A stretch of 64,000 nt of DNA from Agarivorans sp. Alg241-V36 (lineage in GTDB: Bacteria > Pseudomonadota > Gammaproteobacteria > Enterobacterales > Celerinatantimonadaceae), in assembly GCF_900537085.1 (NCBI RefSeq), contig NZ_UNRE01000006.1:310001-374000 (forward strand), given 5' to 3'. The notes below the pieces were generated by a model that worked only from the letters and a program-made list of their open reading frames with translations, made no database searches and had not been told where the DNA came from. Position numbers and translations under genes: made by a program. Positions 8,980 through 19,438 of this stretch are shown here, in pieces (within the stretch, counting starts at the first letter, position 1; the number at the start of each line of letters is the position of its first letter).

Positions 8980-9861
8980 TTAATGAATTTTGGCAGGGTT
9001 TGTCGATATATTACGCGTGAAAATGTTTTCAACGTCGGCTTCGTTAAAATTATAGTCATGTCCACAGTAGTCACAATGCATCGAAATATGGCCTCTTTCA
9101 TGGCAAATTTCGAGCAATTCTTTGTGGTCAATGTTGGCTAAGGCGGTTTCACAGCGCTCTCTTGAACAAGTGCATTTAAAGCAAACGTCTTGCGGCTCGT
9201 AAACGCGAACTTTATGTTCGTGATACAAACGAAATAGTAATTGCTCAGCGTCTAGCTCAAAACTTTCTTGGGCGGTGGTGGTTTCACTTAAGGTGGTAAT
9301 TAACTCGAAGTGTTCGGCATCTTCATCTTTACTGGCTGGCAAGGCCTGTAAGAATAAGCCGCTGGCGTGAGGGCGACCCTCAAACATGCCTGTAAACAAC
9401 CATAGGCGAGTATTAAGTTGTTCCGATTGCTGGAAGTAAGCCTCAATACTGGCGGCTACACCTTGCGGGTTTATCTCAACAATACCTTGGTAGCGCTCGC
9501 CTTGGGTGGGCGTAATGGTAATCACAATGTGGCCTTTCCCAACTAGCTCAGCAAAGCTGATATTAGGATCGATGGCGCCTTGGTAGCGCGCGACACCACG
9601 CATTTGTTGTTGGTCGGTGCCGCTTACTGCTAATACGCTTAACGGGCCATCGCCTTGTAGTTGCACAGTAATGTCACCTTCAAACTTTAAAGTGGCAGTG
9701 AGCAAACAAGTGGCCGCTAGCATTTCGCCCAATAGAGTTTGTACAGGCGCAGGGTAGTTTTGTTGATCGATGATTTCTTCGTAGCTTTGCTGCAACTGCA
9801 CTAACTCGCCACGGAGGTTGTAATCTTCGAATAGGTAACGGTTAAGAATGTCTTGCTTCAT
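8980..9861 (-). CDS. hslO: Redox-regulated chaperone Hsp33
   Basis: 293 residues, family length. The redox switch is intact: CxC (FKCTCSRERC near residues 229-238) and CxxC (HCDYCGHD near 264) bind zinc when reduced and form disulfides under oxidative stress, which turns on holdase activity. The N-terminal domain begins with the typical RYLFEDYNLRGELVQL. It follows hslR by 12 bp and is probably co-transcribed with it. Confidence 0.97.
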   Translation of the reverse strand: MKQDILNRYLFEDYNLRGELVQLQQSYEEIIDQQNYPAPVQTLLGEMLAATCLLTATLKFEGDITVQLQGDGPLSVLAVSGTDQQQMRGVARYQGAIDPNISFAELVGKGHIVITITPTQGERYQGIVEINPQGVAASIEAYFQQSEQLNTRLWLFTGMFEGRPHASGLFLQALPASKDEDAEHFELITTLSETTTAQESFELDAEQLLFRLYHEHKVRVYEPQDVCFKCTCSRERCETALANIDHKELLEICHERGHISMHCDYCGHDYNFNEADVENIFTRNISTNPAKIH

Positions 9862-9873
9862 AAGTAGGCCTGA

Positions 9874-10269
9874 CTATTGTTGTTTAAACTGAATAATTTG
9901 CCGACGCTGCTTTTTATCGGGTCGGCGTTCTGGGCTGGCACTTTGTGCCATGAGCTTGCGTTGCATTGCATATTGTTCGCGCTTTTTAAGGCTTTGTTCT
10001 GTTTCTTGGTAAAGTAGTTGAGCTTGTGGCGCTGGGCCGCGTTTGTCGCTTAACTGCTCAACCACTATTTCTATTTGTTGCTGGCCTTGCCATAAGCTAA
10101 TAGTAGCACCCACTTCTACATTTTTACTTGGCTTACAGCGTTGTTGGTTATAGTGCACTTTACCGCCCATAACCATGTCACGAGCAAGCCCTCGAGTTTT
10201 ATAAAATCGTGCTGCCCACAACCACTTATCAAGGCGTGGTGCAGAGTTGTTAGAGTTTTGTGAATTCAT
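9874..10269 (-). CDS. hslR: Ribosome-associated heat-shock protein Hsp15
   Basis: 131 residues with an N-terminal S4 RNA-binding domain (LDKWLWAARFYKTRGLARDM about 14-33, then VHYNQQRCKPSKNVEVG) and a basic C-terminal tail. Hsp15 binds free 50S subunits carrying nascent chains. Family length and the hslR-hslO pair are as in E. coli. Divergent from gspC across 258 bp. Confidence 0.96.
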   Translation of the reverse strand: MNSQNSNNSAPRLDKWLWAARFYKTRGLARDMVMGGKVHYNQQRCKPSKNVEVGATISLWQGQQQIEIVVEQLSDKRGPAPQAQLLYQETEQSLKKREQYAMQRKLMAQSASPERRPDKKQRRQIIQFKQQ

Positions 10270-10527
10270 GCTAAGTCTTGGCTGGCTTATATAATATCTA
10301 TTAAATTATATCAGTTTTATACGTGTAAGCGATGTCACGGATTAGTGCGTTATCCAGCAGAAAACTGATAAAAGTCTAATTAAATGCAAAATTTACACTT
10401 GCAGCACTTGTTCTGCGCCTAAGTCCCTTTAGAATGAAGAACCCTCTCTATGAGGCGCTTTGCAATAGTTTTTTCATAAGGATGATCGAGAATCGGTTAA
10501 CGATGACAGATGTATTATAACGAATAA
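10270..10527. other. Divergent hslR/gspC promoter region
   Basis: 258 bp AT-rich region between two operons, expected to hold the heat-shock operon promoter leftward and the secretion-operon promoter rightward. I cannot assign -35/-10 boxes with confidence. No good Shine-Dalgarno is visible before the gspC ATG. Confidence 0.4.
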
Positions 10528-11415
10528 ATGGATATTAAATCTTTTTCAACTCAAGTTGCGCGTTACGTTCCTTCTCAAAAGAGCAGCGTATTAATCACAT
10601 TACTATTGATGTGTTTTGCCGCTTATCAGCTGGCGTCTATTACTTGGTTATTAGTGCCAACGCCTTCGCCGGCTTTTCGCTGGGTTCCTCAGCAGGTACA
10701 AACTAGCAATAAAGCGGCTCAAGTTGATTTATCTAGCCTTACCAAGTTGCATTTGTTTGGTGAATATCAAGCAAAAAAAGCCAAGCCGGTTGTTCAAGCG
10801 CCTTCGTCAACTGATGCACCCAAAACCTCATTAAAGCTAACCCTTTCTGGTTTGGTGGCGAGTAGCGACCAAACTAAAGCCCTGGCCATTATTGAACACC
10901 GCGGTAAACAACAGACTTACGGCGTAGATGAATCGATTAATGGTACTCAAGCTGTAATAAAAGAGATTCAAACTGACCGGGTGATTTTATTGCATCGCGG
11001 TGTTTACGAAAGTTTATTGTTAGATCCTGAAGACAAAAAGTCGCAATCTCGGTCTAGTTCCAATACCGCTAAACGCAATACCAAAGCGCCTAGCAACGAT
11101 CGTTCGGCCAAGGTCGACGTAAAAGAAGTATTAAAAGACCCTTCAAAGCTTACCGATTACATTCGTATTTCGCCGGTTCGTAAAGATGGTGCCTTAAGTG
11201 GTTATCGGATTAATCCCGGTAAAAACGCCGCCTTATTTAAACAAGTGGGCTTAAAAGCTAATGACTTAGCTGTAGCTCTTAATGGATATGACCTGCGCGA
11301 CAACGCGCAAGCAATGCAAGTGATGCAAGAAATGGCCGAGCTAACGGATATTACGGTAACCGTAGAACGCAATGGCCAGTTGCAGGATGTGTTGTTCAGC
11401 CTGCCAGATGAATAG
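10528..11415 (+). CDS. gspC: Type II secretion inner-membrane protein GspC
   Basis: 295 residues: cytoplasmic N-terminus, one membrane helix (about 20-40), a Pro/Lys-rich linker, the homology region that contacts the secretin (TSLKLTLSGLVASSDQTKALAII, about 96-118), a second basic linker rich in Ser/Asn/Lys, and a C-terminal PDZ domain (RISPVRKDGALSGYRINPG onward). It joins the inner-membrane platform to the GspD channel and may take part in substrate choice. First gene of the twelve-gene operon gspC to gspN. Confidence 0.96.
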   Translation: MDIKSFSTQVARYVPSQKSSVLITLLLMCFAAYQLASITWLLVPTPSPAFRWVPQQVQTSNKAAQVDLSSLTKLHLFGEYQAKKAKPVVQAPSSTDAPKTSLKLTLSGLVASSDQTKALAIIEHRGKQQTYGVDESINGTQAVIKEIQTDRVILLHRGVYESLLLDPEDKKSQSRSSSNTAKRNTKAPSNDRSAKVDVKEVLKDPSKLTDYIRISPVRKDGALSGYRINPGKNAALFKQVGLKANDLAVALNGYDLRDNAQAMQVMQEMAELTDITVTVERNGQLQDVLFSLPDE

Positions 11416-11434
11416 TACCGGAGATTTATTTAAC

Positions 11435-13546
11435 ATGAAGTTGCACGCCTTACGCTTTATTCGCCACAGCCTTGTTGGCCTAATTGGATTAGGCCTTTGT
11501 GGAATCGTGAGTGCCACCGAGTATTCAGCCAATTTTAAAGGTGCTGACATTAGTGAGTTCATCACCACGGTTGGTCGTAATCTCAATAAAACCATCATCG
11601 TAGACCCCGCGGTACGCGGCAAGGTTAATGTACGTAGTTACGATTTGCTTACCGAAGAGCAGTACTATCAGTTCTTTTTAAGTGTGCTAGATGTATACGG
11701 CTTTGCGGTTATTGATATGCCAAACGGCGTAACCAAAGTGGTACGCGCCAAAGACGCCAAAGCGGGAGCGATTCCGGTGGTTGACCGTGATGATCAAGCT
11801 TTAGGCGATGAAATGGTGACCCGCGTGGTGCCGGTGCGTAATGTATCGGTGCGTGAGTTGGCGCCATTATTACGCCAGCTAAATGATAATGCTGGTGGCG
11901 GTAACGTAGTGCACTACGATCCTTCCAACGTGATTATGCTTACTGGCCGCGCCGCGGTGGTTAATCGCTTAGTTGAGATTATTCGCCGAGTAGATAAAGC
12001 AGGTGACCAAGAAGTAGATATCATTCGCCTCAAGTTTGCCTCTGCTGGTGAGCTGGTACGTATTATTGAATCGCTAACGGCAAGCACTGGCGGCAAAGGT
12101 GCATCGGCCAGTTTGTTAATACCTAAAGTGGTTGCCGATGAGCGGACCAACAGCATTGTGGTATCGGGCGAACCAAGTGCTCGAGCACGAATTGTACGTT
12201 TAGTGGCAAAGCTTGATAGCGAATTAGAAACCTACGGTAATACCCGTGTTTTCTACTTAAAGTATGCTAAAGCTGGCGACTTGGTCGATGTACTTAAAGG
12301 CGTAAGTGAAACCGTAGCAGCAGAGGCAGCTGGCGGTAGCAAAAAGAGTTCTTCCAGTAATTCGCGTGGTAATTTCTCGATTGAAGCCCACGAAGATACC
12401 AATACCTTGGTAATCACCGCTCAGCCAGACAACATGCGCACCTTAGAAGGTGTGATTAATCAGCTTGATATTCGTCGCGCCCAAGTTAACGTAGAGGCCA
12501 TTATTGTTGAAGTGGCCGAAGGTGACGGTATTAGCCTTGGCGTACAGTGGGCGACTAAAGCGGGTGGTACTCAGTTTAATGATGCCGGTGTATCGATCAG
12601 TGAAATTGGCGCAGGTATCTACGATGCTCAACCAACGGAAGGGTCGCTGGTTACAAATACTGATGGTTCATCGGTACAAAACCCAGACACTCCTGGTGAT
12701 ATCTCTGGCTTAGCCAGTGCCTTGGCTAAAATTTCTGGTGCAGCTTTTGGTTTTTATGGTGCTGATTGGGGCGTGTTAGTGCAAGCGGCGGCTAATGATT
12801 CGCGTTCAAACTTATTAGCCACTCCGTCTATTACCACCCTAGATAACAAAGAAGCCTTCTTTACTGTGGGTGAAGAAGTTCCGGTACTAACCGGCTCTGC
12901 TTCTAGCAGTAGCAACGATAATCCTTTCACTACCGTTGACCGTAAAGAAGTGGGTATCAAGCTAAAAGTAACGCCACAGATTAACGAAGGTGACGCAGTT
13001 CAGTTAACCATTGAGCAAGAAGTGTCGAAGGTACAAGGTCAAACCTCTGTCGATGTTGTATTTGCTAAACGCCAATTGCAAACCACGGTATTAGTAGACA
13101 GTGGCGATACCATTATTTTAGGCGGTTTGTTAGACGACCAAATTGAAGAAAGTGAATCTAAAGTACCATTACTGGGCGACATTCCGGTATTAGGTCACTT
13201 GTTCCGTTCAACTAACTCGAAGAAAGTTAAACGTAATTTGATGATCTTCATTCGCCCCACCATTATTCGTGACTCAGTAACCATGCAAAGTGTTAGCTCG
13301 CGTAAGTACAGCCAAATTCGTGCTCAGCAGTTGTTGCGTGAAGAGTTAGGCGTGGTGCTAATGCCAGACACTAAAGTGCCAGTATTACCAGAGTTCAACT
13401 CGGTCGATGACGTATCTCCTGAAGTTCAAGAGTACATCGACTACTTAAAAGAAAAGAACGAGCGCTTAAAGAAAGAAGAAGCTGAGAAAGCGGCAAAAGA
13501 AGCCGAAGCAGCGGCTGCTAACGAAGAGCAAGTGAGTGCCGAGTAA
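11435..13546 (+). CDS. gspD: Type II secretion secretin GspD
   Basis: About 703 residues from the ATG at 11435, which follows CCGGAGA and begins a signal peptide ([18 protein letters not shown]...SA|TEYSANF). An in-frame upstream start at 11372 would put 21 residues before the signal and is rejected. N0 to N3 domains are followed by the secretin barrel ([27 protein letters not shown], and the LGGLLDD region). It forms the outer-membrane channel. The last 30 or so residues are an unusual Glu/Ala/Lys-rich helix beyond the S domain. The stop overlaps the gspE start by one base. Confidence 0.97.
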   Translation: MKLHALRFIRHSLVGLIGLGLCGIVSATEYSANFKGADISEFITTVGRNLNKTIIVDPAVRGKVNVRSYDLLTEEQYYQFFLSVLDVYGFAVIDMPNGVTKVVRAKDAKAGAIPVVDRDDQALGDEMVTRVVPVRNVSVRELAPLLRQLNDNAGGGNVVHYDPSNVIMLTGRAAVVNRLVEIIRRVDKAGDQEVDIIRLKFASAGELVRIIESLTASTGGKGASASLLIPKVVADERTNSIVVSGEPSARARIVRLVAKLDSELETYGNTRVFYLKYAKAGDLVDVLKGVSETVAAEAAGGSKKSSSSNSRGNFSIEAHEDTNTLVITAQPDNMRTLEGVINQLDIRRAQVNVEAIIVEVAEGDGISLGVQWATKAGGTQFNDAGVSISEIGAGIYDAQPTEGSLVTNTDGSSVQNPDTPGDISGLASALAKISGAAFGFYGADWGVLVQAAANDSRSNLLATPSITTLDNKEAFFTVGEEVPVLTGSASSSSNDNPFTTVDRKEVGIKLKVTPQINEGDAVQLTIEQEVSKVQGQTSVDVVFAKRQLQTTVLVDSGDTIILGGLLDDQIEESESKVPLLGDIPVLGHLFRSTNSKKVKRNLMIFIRPTIIRDSVTMQSVSSRKYSQIRAQQLLREELGVVLMPDTKVPVLPEFNSVDDVSPEVQEYIDYLKEKNERLKKEEAEKAAKEAEAAAANEEQVSAE

Positions 13547-15084
13547 TGGACTTAGATGCTGAGTTAAACGTAATAGAAGATGAAAAGGCCTTAGTGTCTG
13601 ATACCCCCCAAATGGAAGGGGTTGAAGGTTGGCAGCTCCCCTATATGTTTGCCAAAACCTACGGCGTTATGTTGGAGAAAAAACAAGACGCTTGGCAGGT
13701 TTATCATAACTCTAAGGTGGAGCTAGAAGCGCTGCTCGAAATCCGCCGCGTATTAAAGCAAGAATTTGAATGTGAAGCGCTGTCTGATGATGATTTTGAG
13801 CAACGCCTAACCGAAGGCTATCAGCGTGATTCATCGCAAGCTCGTCAGCTAATGGAAGATATCGGTAACGATATGGACTTTTATACCTTGGCTGAAGAGC
13901 TTCCCGAAAACGAAGATCTCTTAGAAACCGAAGACGATGCGCCAATCATCAAATTGATTAACGCCATGTTAGGTGAAGCGATTAAAGAAGGTGCCAGTGA
14001 TATTCACATTGAAACCTTTGAAGCTGCACTGGTAATTCGTTTTCGTATTGATGGAGTATTACGTGAAATTTTACGCCCTCATCGTAAGTTGGCGGCCTTA
14101 TTGGTTTCGCGTATTAAAGTAATGGCGCGCTTAGACATTGCCGAGAAACGGGTACCGCAAGATGGTCGTATTTCCTTGCGCATTGCGGGTCGCGCCGTAG
14201 ATGTGCGGGTTTCGACCATGCCGTCTAGTCATGGCGAGCGTGTGGTATTGCGTTTATTAGACAAAAACAACTCACGACTAAAACTAGAAAGCCTCGGTTT
14301 AGCAGAAAGTTACCGCGAAGTTATCAGTGAATTGCTGAAGAAACCTCACGGCATTATTTTGGTTACTGGGCCAACGGGTTCGGGTAAAAGTACTACCTTG
14401 TACGCGGGCCTTAACGACATTAATACCAAAGATAGGAACATTCTTACCGTAGAAGACCCGGTGGAATTTAATATTGAAGGTATTGGTCAAACCCAAGTGA
14501 ATACCAAAGTGGATATGACCTTTGCACGTGGTCTGCGAGCGATTCTTCGTCAAGACCCCGATGTGGTAATGATTGGTGAGATCCGTGACTTAGAAACCGC
14601 GCAAATTGCAGTACAAGCCAGTTTAACTGGTCACTTAGTATTATCTACCTTGCACACCAATACCGCGATTGGTTCGGTAACCCGTTTACGCGACATGGGA
14701 GTAGAGCCGTTCTTATTATCGTCTAGTCTATTGGCGGTATTAGCTCAGCGTTTGGTGCGTACATTATGCCAAGATTGCTGCGAAGCCCATGTAGTGAGCG
14801 AGCACGAACATCAGCTCTTAGGCATTGCTAAAGATGCTACGGTGTATCGCCCTGTGGGTTGCGAAAGCTGTAACAACACAGGTTACCGTGGCCGAACCGG
14901 TATTCATGAACTATTGCCAGTGACCGATGAAGTACGCGATATGATTCACTCTGGTAGCAGCGAACAAGAAATTGAAAATGCAGTGCGCTCTAGTTGCCCA
15001 AGCATCCGACAAGATGGGGTAAATAAAGTGCTGAAGGGCATTACTAGCCTAGAAGAAGTATTGCGAGTCACCCGCGAAGGATAG
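13546..15084 (+). CDS. gspE: Type II secretion ATPase GspE
   Basis: 512 residues. N-terminal GspL-binding region, Walker [11 protein letters not shown] about residue 275, Asp box, Walker B ([12 protein letters not shown]), His box ([12 protein letters not shown]), and a tetracysteine zinc loop (CQDCC and CESCNNTG, about residues 408-448). It is the cytoplasmic hexameric motor that drives pseudopilus assembly through GspF and GspL. ATG overlaps the gspD stop by one base. Confidence 0.98.
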   Translation: MDLDAELNVIEDEKALVSDTPQMEGVEGWQLPYMFAKTYGVMLEKKQDAWQVYHNSKVELEALLEIRRVLKQEFECEALSDDDFEQRLTEGYQRDSSQARQLMEDIGNDMDFYTLAEELPENEDLLETEDDAPIIKLINAMLGEAIKEGASDIHIETFEAALVIRFRIDGVLREILRPHRKLAALLVSRIKVMARLDIAEKRVPQDGRISLRIAGRAVDVRVSTMPSSHGERVVLRLLDKNNSRLKLESLGLAESYREVISELLKKPHGIILVTGPTGSGKSTTLYAGLNDINTKDRNILTVEDPVEFNIEGIGQTQVNTKVDMTFARGLRAILRQDPDVVMIGEIRDLETAQIAVQASLTGHLVLSTLHTNTAIGSVTRLRDMGVEPFLLSSSLLAVLAQRLVRTLCQDCCEAHVVSEHEHQLLGIAKDATVYRPVGCESCNNTGYRGRTGIHELLPVTDEVRDMIHSGSSEQEIENAVRSSCPSIRQDGVNKVLKGITSLEEVLRVTREG

Positions 15085-15092
15085 TTAGTGTA

Positions 15093-16310
15093 ATGCCGGC
15101 ATTTGAGTATCAAGCCTTTAACCAAAAGGGCAAAAAATCTAACGGAGTTCATGAAGCGGAGTCGGCGCGTCAGGTGCGCGCTCATCTGCGTGAACAAGGC
15201 TTAACACCACTTAAAATTGAGCAAGTGGCCGAGCGCGCCCAAAAAGCCAGTACAGGCTTTCGTCTGCGAAGCAAAGTCAGCACCTCAGATTTAGCGCTAT
15301 TAACGCGTCAGCTAGCAACCTTGGTTGCCGCAGCTATGCCTATTGAAGAGTCACTTAAAGCGGTGGCTCAGCAGTGTGACAAACCCAAACTCAAAAGCAT
15401 TATTTCAGGTGTGCGATCTAAAGTTGTCGAAGGTTACAGCTTGGCCGATAGCATGGCCGAATTCCCCGATGTATTTGAAAAACTGTATTGCGCCATGGTG
15501 GCCGCCGGCGAAAAGTCAGGTCACCTAGATAAAGTGCTTGATCGCTTGGCTGATTATACCGAGCAGCGCCAAGCCATGCGCATGAAAACCATGCAAGCCT
15601 TAATCTACCCAGCAGTGCTTACCTTTGTCTGTTTAGGGGTTATCGCGATTCTGTTGGTGTCGGTTGTGCCTAAGGTTGTGGCGCAGTTTGAGCATATGGG
15701 GCAAGAGCTGCCTAACGCCACCAAGTTTTTGATTTATGTGAGTGAACTGGTCAGTGACTACGGGCTGGTTTTCTTGATTGCAGGCATGCTGGCGATGGTG
15801 GTCTGGCAGCGCTTATTGCAGAAAGACAATATTAGAATGAAATGGCATCAGCGACTTCTAGGTATGCCGGTGGTTGGCAAGGTTAGCAAGGGGCTCAATA
15901 CTGCCCGCTTTGCTAGAACCTTAAGTATTTTGAATGCCAGTGCAGTGCCATTGCTAGAAGGTATGGGCATTGCCGGTGAAGTTCTCACCAATGATTACGC
16001 CCGCGCCCAGGTATTGGATGCGGCCTCTAAAGTGCGCGAAGGCGGCAGTTTGCACTCTTCGCTAGAAGCAACCAAGTTGTTTCCACCGATGATGCTACAC
16101 ATGATCGCCAGCGGTGAGCGTTCAGGAGAATTGGAAGGAATGTTAGAACGCGCGGCCGATAACCAAGACCGCCAGTTCGAAACGCAAGTGAACATAGCAT
16201 TAGGGATATTCGAGCCTGCCTTGATCGTTACGATGGCGGGTATCGTGCTATTTATCGTAATGGCAATTCTATTGCCGATTTTGGAACTTAATAACATGGT
16301 AGGGCTATAG
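15093..16310 (+). CDS. gspF: Type II secretion inner-membrane protein GspF
   Basis: 405 residues with two repeated T2SSF cytoplasmic domains (first: LALLTRQLATLVAAAMPIEE near 68-87; second: FARTLSILNASAVPLLEGM near 271) separated by membrane segments about 170-193 and 220-240, with a final helix about 375-398. Polytopic platform protein that works with GspE to add pseudopilins. Starts 8 bp after gspE. Confidence 0.97.
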   Translation: MPAFEYQAFNQKGKKSNGVHEAESARQVRAHLREQGLTPLKIEQVAERAQKASTGFRLRSKVSTSDLALLTRQLATLVAAAMPIEESLKAVAQQCDKPKLKSIISGVRSKVVEGYSLADSMAEFPDVFEKLYCAMVAAGEKSGHLDKVLDRLADYTEQRQAMRMKTMQALIYPAVLTFVCLGVIAILLVSVVPKVVAQFEHMGQELPNATKFLIYVSELVSDYGLVFLIAGMLAMVVWQRLLQKDNIRMKWHQRLLGMPVVGKVSKGLNTARFARTLSILNASAVPLLEGMGIAGEVLTNDYARAQVLDAASKVREGGSLHSSLEATKLFPPMMLHMIASGERSGELEGMLERAADNQDRQFETQVNIALGIFEPALIVTMAGIVLFIVMAILLPILELNNMVGL

Positions 16311-16338
16311 CCCCTACCGGTATTTCGGAGTAAGTAAC

Positions 16339-16779
16339 ATGCAAAAGTCGATGCACACACAAGCAACTAGTAAAGGTTTTACCTTGCTAGAAGTGATGGT
16401 GGTGATTGTTATTCTAGGTATTCTAGCGGGCTTGGTTGTTCCTAACCTATTAGGTAACAAAGAAAAAGCCGATATTCAAAAGGCAAAAACCGACATTATT
16501 GCCCTAGAAAATGCCCTAGATATGTACCGCTTGGATAACTCGCGTTACCCCACTACCGATCAAGGCCTAGAAGCCTTGGTAACTAAGCCAAGCTCAAGCC
16601 CTGAGCCGCGCAACTACCCAGAAGACGGTTACTTGCGTCGCCTGCAAAAAGACCCTTGGGGCAATGACTACATTCTAATTAGCCCTGGTGAAAAGGGCCG
16701 TATTGATATCTTCAGCGCTGGCTTAGACGGTGAAGAAGGTACCAATGACGATATTGGTAACTGGAATTTAGACCAGTAG
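16339..16779 (+). CDS. gspG: Type II secretion major pseudopilin GspG
   Basis: 146 residues. Prepilin-peptidase site KGFTLLEV with the +5 Glu, followed by the hydrophobic helix (VVIVILGILAGLVVPNLLG) and the conserved C-terminal half (DQGLEALV, DPWGNDY, and the DGEEGTNDD calcium-site loop). It is the main pseudopilus subunit. The start at 16339 follows a GGAG at 16326-16329. A 12-residue leader precedes the cleaved Gly. Confidence 0.97.
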   Translation: MQKSMHTQATSKGFTLLEVMVVIVILGILAGLVVPNLLGNKEKADIQKAKTDIIALENALDMYRLDNSRYPTTDQGLEALVTKPSSSPEPRNYPEDGYLRRLQKDPWGNDYILISPGEKGRIDIFSAGLDGEEGTNDDIGNWNLDQ

Positions 16780-16783
16780 TTTG

Positions 16784-17371
16784 ATGGCTTCTCGCTTGCC
16801 TCATCGTAATCGCCAGCAAGGTTTTACCTTGCTGGAAGTGATTTTAGTACTGCTATTAATGTCGATGGGGATTTACTCCGTCGTCATGTCGGTATCGGGT
16901 TCTAGCGAGCAAAAAATTGTAGAGCAGCAAGCAAAACGCTTAGCGGCGCTAATTCAATATGCGCAAGAGCAGGCACTGTTGACGGGCTACGATTACGGCA
17001 TCTACAGTGACGCCGAAAAGTACCAGTTTGTGCGTATGGAAAAGCAGCGTTGGGTAAAACTTAACGACCGCATATTTAAAGAAAAAGTATTTGAAGAACC
17101 TTATTTTCTAGAGTTAAGCCTAGAAAATGAGGAGCTTGAAGAGCAAGGCTATGGCAGTGGTAGCTTAGGCTTTGAAGGTGATGGCTTATTTGAAAAAGAC
17201 TTCATCACCGAAGAGGTCGAACAAACTATTGTGCCGCAGGTATTGTTGCTAAGTAGTGGTGAAGTCACGCCCTTTAAATTGGTGTTTGCTTACGAAGATA
17301 GCCTTAATCGCTGGCAAGTAAGCAGTGATGATTTAGGCCAGCTGACTATTGCTCGAGACCAAGAGCAATGA
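16784..17371 (+). CDS. gspH: Type II secretion minor pseudopilin GspH
   Basis: 195 residues from the ATG at 16784; a TTG directly before it (16781) is also in frame. Prepilin motif QGFTLLEVILVLLLMSMG, then a variable globular domain with an acidic insert (ENEELEEQGYGSGS). Minor pseudopilin near the pseudopilus tip. Immediately after gspG and overlapping gspI by 4 bp. Confidence 0.93.
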   Translation: MASRLPHRNRQQGFTLLEVILVLLLMSMGIYSVVMSVSGSSEQKIVEQQAKRLAALIQYAQEQALLTGYDYGIYSDAEKYQFVRMEKQRWVKLNDRIFKEKVFEEPYFLELSLENEELEEQGYGSGSLGFEGDGLFEKDFITEEVEQTIVPQVLLLSSGEVTPFKLVFAYEDSLNRWQVSSDDLGQLTIARDQEQ

Positions 17372-17730
17372 ACAAGCAACGAGGCATGACCCTACTCGAA
17401 GTGATGGTAGCCTTGGCGGTGCTAGCCATTGCTGGCACAGCAGTTATGAAAAGTGCCTCAGAAAACTTGCGCAGCCTAACTTACATTCAAGATAAAACCT
17501 TTGCCCTGTGGATTGCCGACAATCAAATGGCCGAGCTTAAGCTCAGTAATACTTGGCCCGGTACAGCTAGCCGCAAAGGAACCACCAAATTTGGTGATAT
17601 TGATTGGCATTGGCGCTCACAAGGAGTGGCCACTGGCGATCCCAATTTTGTGGCAGTGACTATTTCGGTGTATCGCAATGCCGAAGAAAAAGCCGCTTTG
17701 GCCGAAATCACCAGTTATGTGAGCCGTTGA
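17368..17730 (+). CDS. gspI: Type II secretion minor pseudopilin GspI
   Basis: 120 residues. Prepilin motif RGMTLLEVMVALAVLAIAG right at the N-terminus, and the conserved WIADNQMAEL segment around residue 49. Tip-complex pseudopilin that starts assembly with GspJ and GspK. Starts with an ATGA overlap on gspH and overlaps gspJ by one base. Confidence 0.95.
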   Translation: MNKQRGMTLLEVMVALAVLAIAGTAVMKSASENLRSLTYIQDKTFALWIADNQMAELKLSNTWPGTASRKGTTKFGDIDWHWRSQGVATGDPNFVAVTISVYRNAEEKAALAEITSYVSR

Positions 17731-18449
17731 TGAAGCAGCGCGGTTTTACCTTACTCGAAATGCTGGTGGCGATTGTAATTTTTGCCTTGCTGACTATGGC
17801 GGCTTATCAGGTATTGCAAGGGGTGATGCGCAGCGACGAGATTTCGCAGCGCCATGGCGAAAGCCTACAAGCCTTGCAACGCGCGATGTTTTTTATGCAG
17901 CGAGACTTTACTCAGCTGGCACCGCGTTCGGTGAGAGATGAAACCGAAGAACAGCGACCATTAATGATGGCCGAAAAGTACTTGTTAGAAAGTGATGACA
18001 TGGGCATTGAAATGTTGGTGCTTGGTTGGCGAAATCCTCAGTCGGTTATCCGTCGTTCGCATCTGCAACGCGTGGCTTATTTGTTAAAAGACGAAAAGCT
18101 GATTAAACGATTTTACAACCACCCCGATGCCGTAGTGGGATACGAGCCTCGCGAAATGGTATTGCTTGAAGATGTTGAAGAACTTAACTTTCGCTTTCAC
18201 GGCTCGAGCGGTTGGAGCCAGCAGGTATCGGACAGTAACCAGCTACCGCGAGCGGTAGAAGTGACTCTGCGACATAAAGATTATGGCGAATTGCGTCGAG
18301 TATTTTTAAGCCCGGAAGGCAGCCGAGCAACAGTTGCTAGCCAAGCCCAAGAAGACGCCAATCGTAATACCAACCAAGGTGGTAGCGATTCTGGCACCAA
18401 TAATGGCGATAATAACTCTGGCAGCCAACCTAATCCGGACGGCTCATAA
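17730..18449 (+). CDS. gspJ: Type II secretion minor pseudopilin GspJ
   Basis: 239 residues from the ATG at 17730 (TGATG overlap with the gspI stop). The open frame runs further upstream to 17604 but that part lies inside gspI and is not used. Prepilin motif RGFTLLEMLVAIVIFALLT, MQRDFTQLAPR and the usual GspJ globular domain. The last 35 residues are a low-complexity tail rich in Asn, Gly, Ser and Asp (NTNQGGSDSGTNNGDNNSG) that I do not expect in the family. Confidence 0.95.
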   Translation: MKQRGFTLLEMLVAIVIFALLTMAAYQVLQGVMRSDEISQRHGESLQALQRAMFFMQRDFTQLAPRSVRDETEEQRPLMMAEKYLLESDDMGIEMLVLGWRNPQSVIRRSHLQRVAYLLKDEKLIKRFYNHPDAVVGYEPREMVLLEDVEELNFRFHGSSGWSQQVSDSNQLPRAVEVTLRHKDYGELRRVFLSPEGSRATVASQAQEDANRNTNQGGSDSGTNNGDNNSGSQPNPDGS

Positions 18450-19438
18450 TGCAGAGTATTCCTGCTTTCCCTCAACGGCAACGAGGCGTTGCACTGCTAA
18501 CCGTAATGCTAATTTTGGCGGTGATGGTGGTGGTAGCGGCTCAGTTTAGTCAGCGTTTGCAACTGGATTTAGCCAGAGCAACCAACTTGCAGCACTCTTT
18601 GCGCTCAAACTGGATGCTGTCAGGCGCCGAAGCGTTTGCCTTAAAAGTGATAAAGCAAGATCTCGAAGATGATGATCGGGTGCACCTTGGTCAATATTGG
18701 GCTACCGAGGGCATGGTTTTCCCTGTTGAAGACTCGGTGATTAAGGGGCAAATTGTGGACATGCAGGCCTGCTTCAACTTAAACGCCTTGGGCCAGCCAA
18801 ATAAAACTGATGGACAGCCGCCTAAGGTTGCCGATCAGTTTATCGGTTTATTGGTGGCAATAGGGGTTGATGCCTATAGCGCCGAACAAATTACCGATGC
18901 TACTCGAGATTGGATTGACGCCGATACCATCCCGTTGCCGCAGGGTGCGGAAGATGGGGTTTACGAAGGTTTAAATCCAGCCTATTTGCCAGCTAATATG
19001 CCGATGGCAGATAAAAGTGAGTTTAGAGCGGTGTATGGAGTTACAGCTGGGATTTACCGAAAAGTCGCACCATTTATTTGTGCCTTGCCGGAGTCTAACT
19101 TAGCGGTGAACGTGAATACTATCGCCCCAGATCACCCACAGCTTTTAGAAGCGTTGTTTTATCCTGATCTGGATAACACTGGCGCACAGCAGGTCTTGAA
19201 TGACCGTCCCGATGAGGGGTATCGTTTGTTGGACGAGATGATGACTCATCCAGCCTTAGCGGGAATTCCGCTTACTCAACCGGGTTTACAGCAAACATTG
19301 GCGTTGCAATCAAATTACTTTAAAGCGCAATTGTTAGTGGAAAATGAACAAGGACAAGCACAAATGAGCAGCGTTATTCAGCGCAGTGGTACTTCTGATC
19401 TTAAAGTGATTAGACGCTCTTACGGAGACCAACTGTGA
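18449..19438 (+). CDS. gspK: Type II secretion minor pseudopilin GspK
   Basis: 329 residues. The prepilin-like start RGVALLTVMLILAVMVVVA lacks the +5 Glu, as is normal for GspK, the tip subunit. The large inserted alpha domain is present (YSAEQITDATRDWIDADTIP region). It caps the pseudopilus with GspI and GspJ. One-base overlap with gspJ and 4-bp overlap with gspL. Confidence 0.96.
   Translation: MQSIPAFPQRQRGVALLTVMLILAVMVVVAAQFSQRLQLDLARATNLQHSLRSNWMLSGAEAFALKVIKQDLEDDDRVHLGQYWATEGMVFPVEDSVIKGQIVDMQACFNLNALGQPNKTDGQPPKVADQFIGLLVAIGVDAYSAEQITDATRDWIDADTIPLPQGAEDGVYEGLNPAYLPANMPMADKSEFRAVYGVTAGIYRKVAPFICALPESNLAVNVNTIAPDHPQLLEALFYPDLDNTGAQQVLNDRPDEGYRLLDEMMTHPALAGIPLTQPGLQQTLALQSNYFKAQLLVENEQGQAQMSSVIQRSGTSDLKVIRRSYGDQL

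Noticed and set aside
10270-10527. Heat-shock sigma-32 promoter of hslR-hslO
   Set aside because: Expected from biology, but I could not find boxes good enough to place.
11372-11434. Longer N-terminus of GspD
   Set aside because: It overlaps gspC and would place 21 residues before the signal peptide; the ATG at 11435 has the better ribosome-binding site.
17604-17729. Longer N-terminus of GspJ
   Set aside because: It lies inside gspI in another frame, and the prepilin motif sits right after the ATG at 17730.
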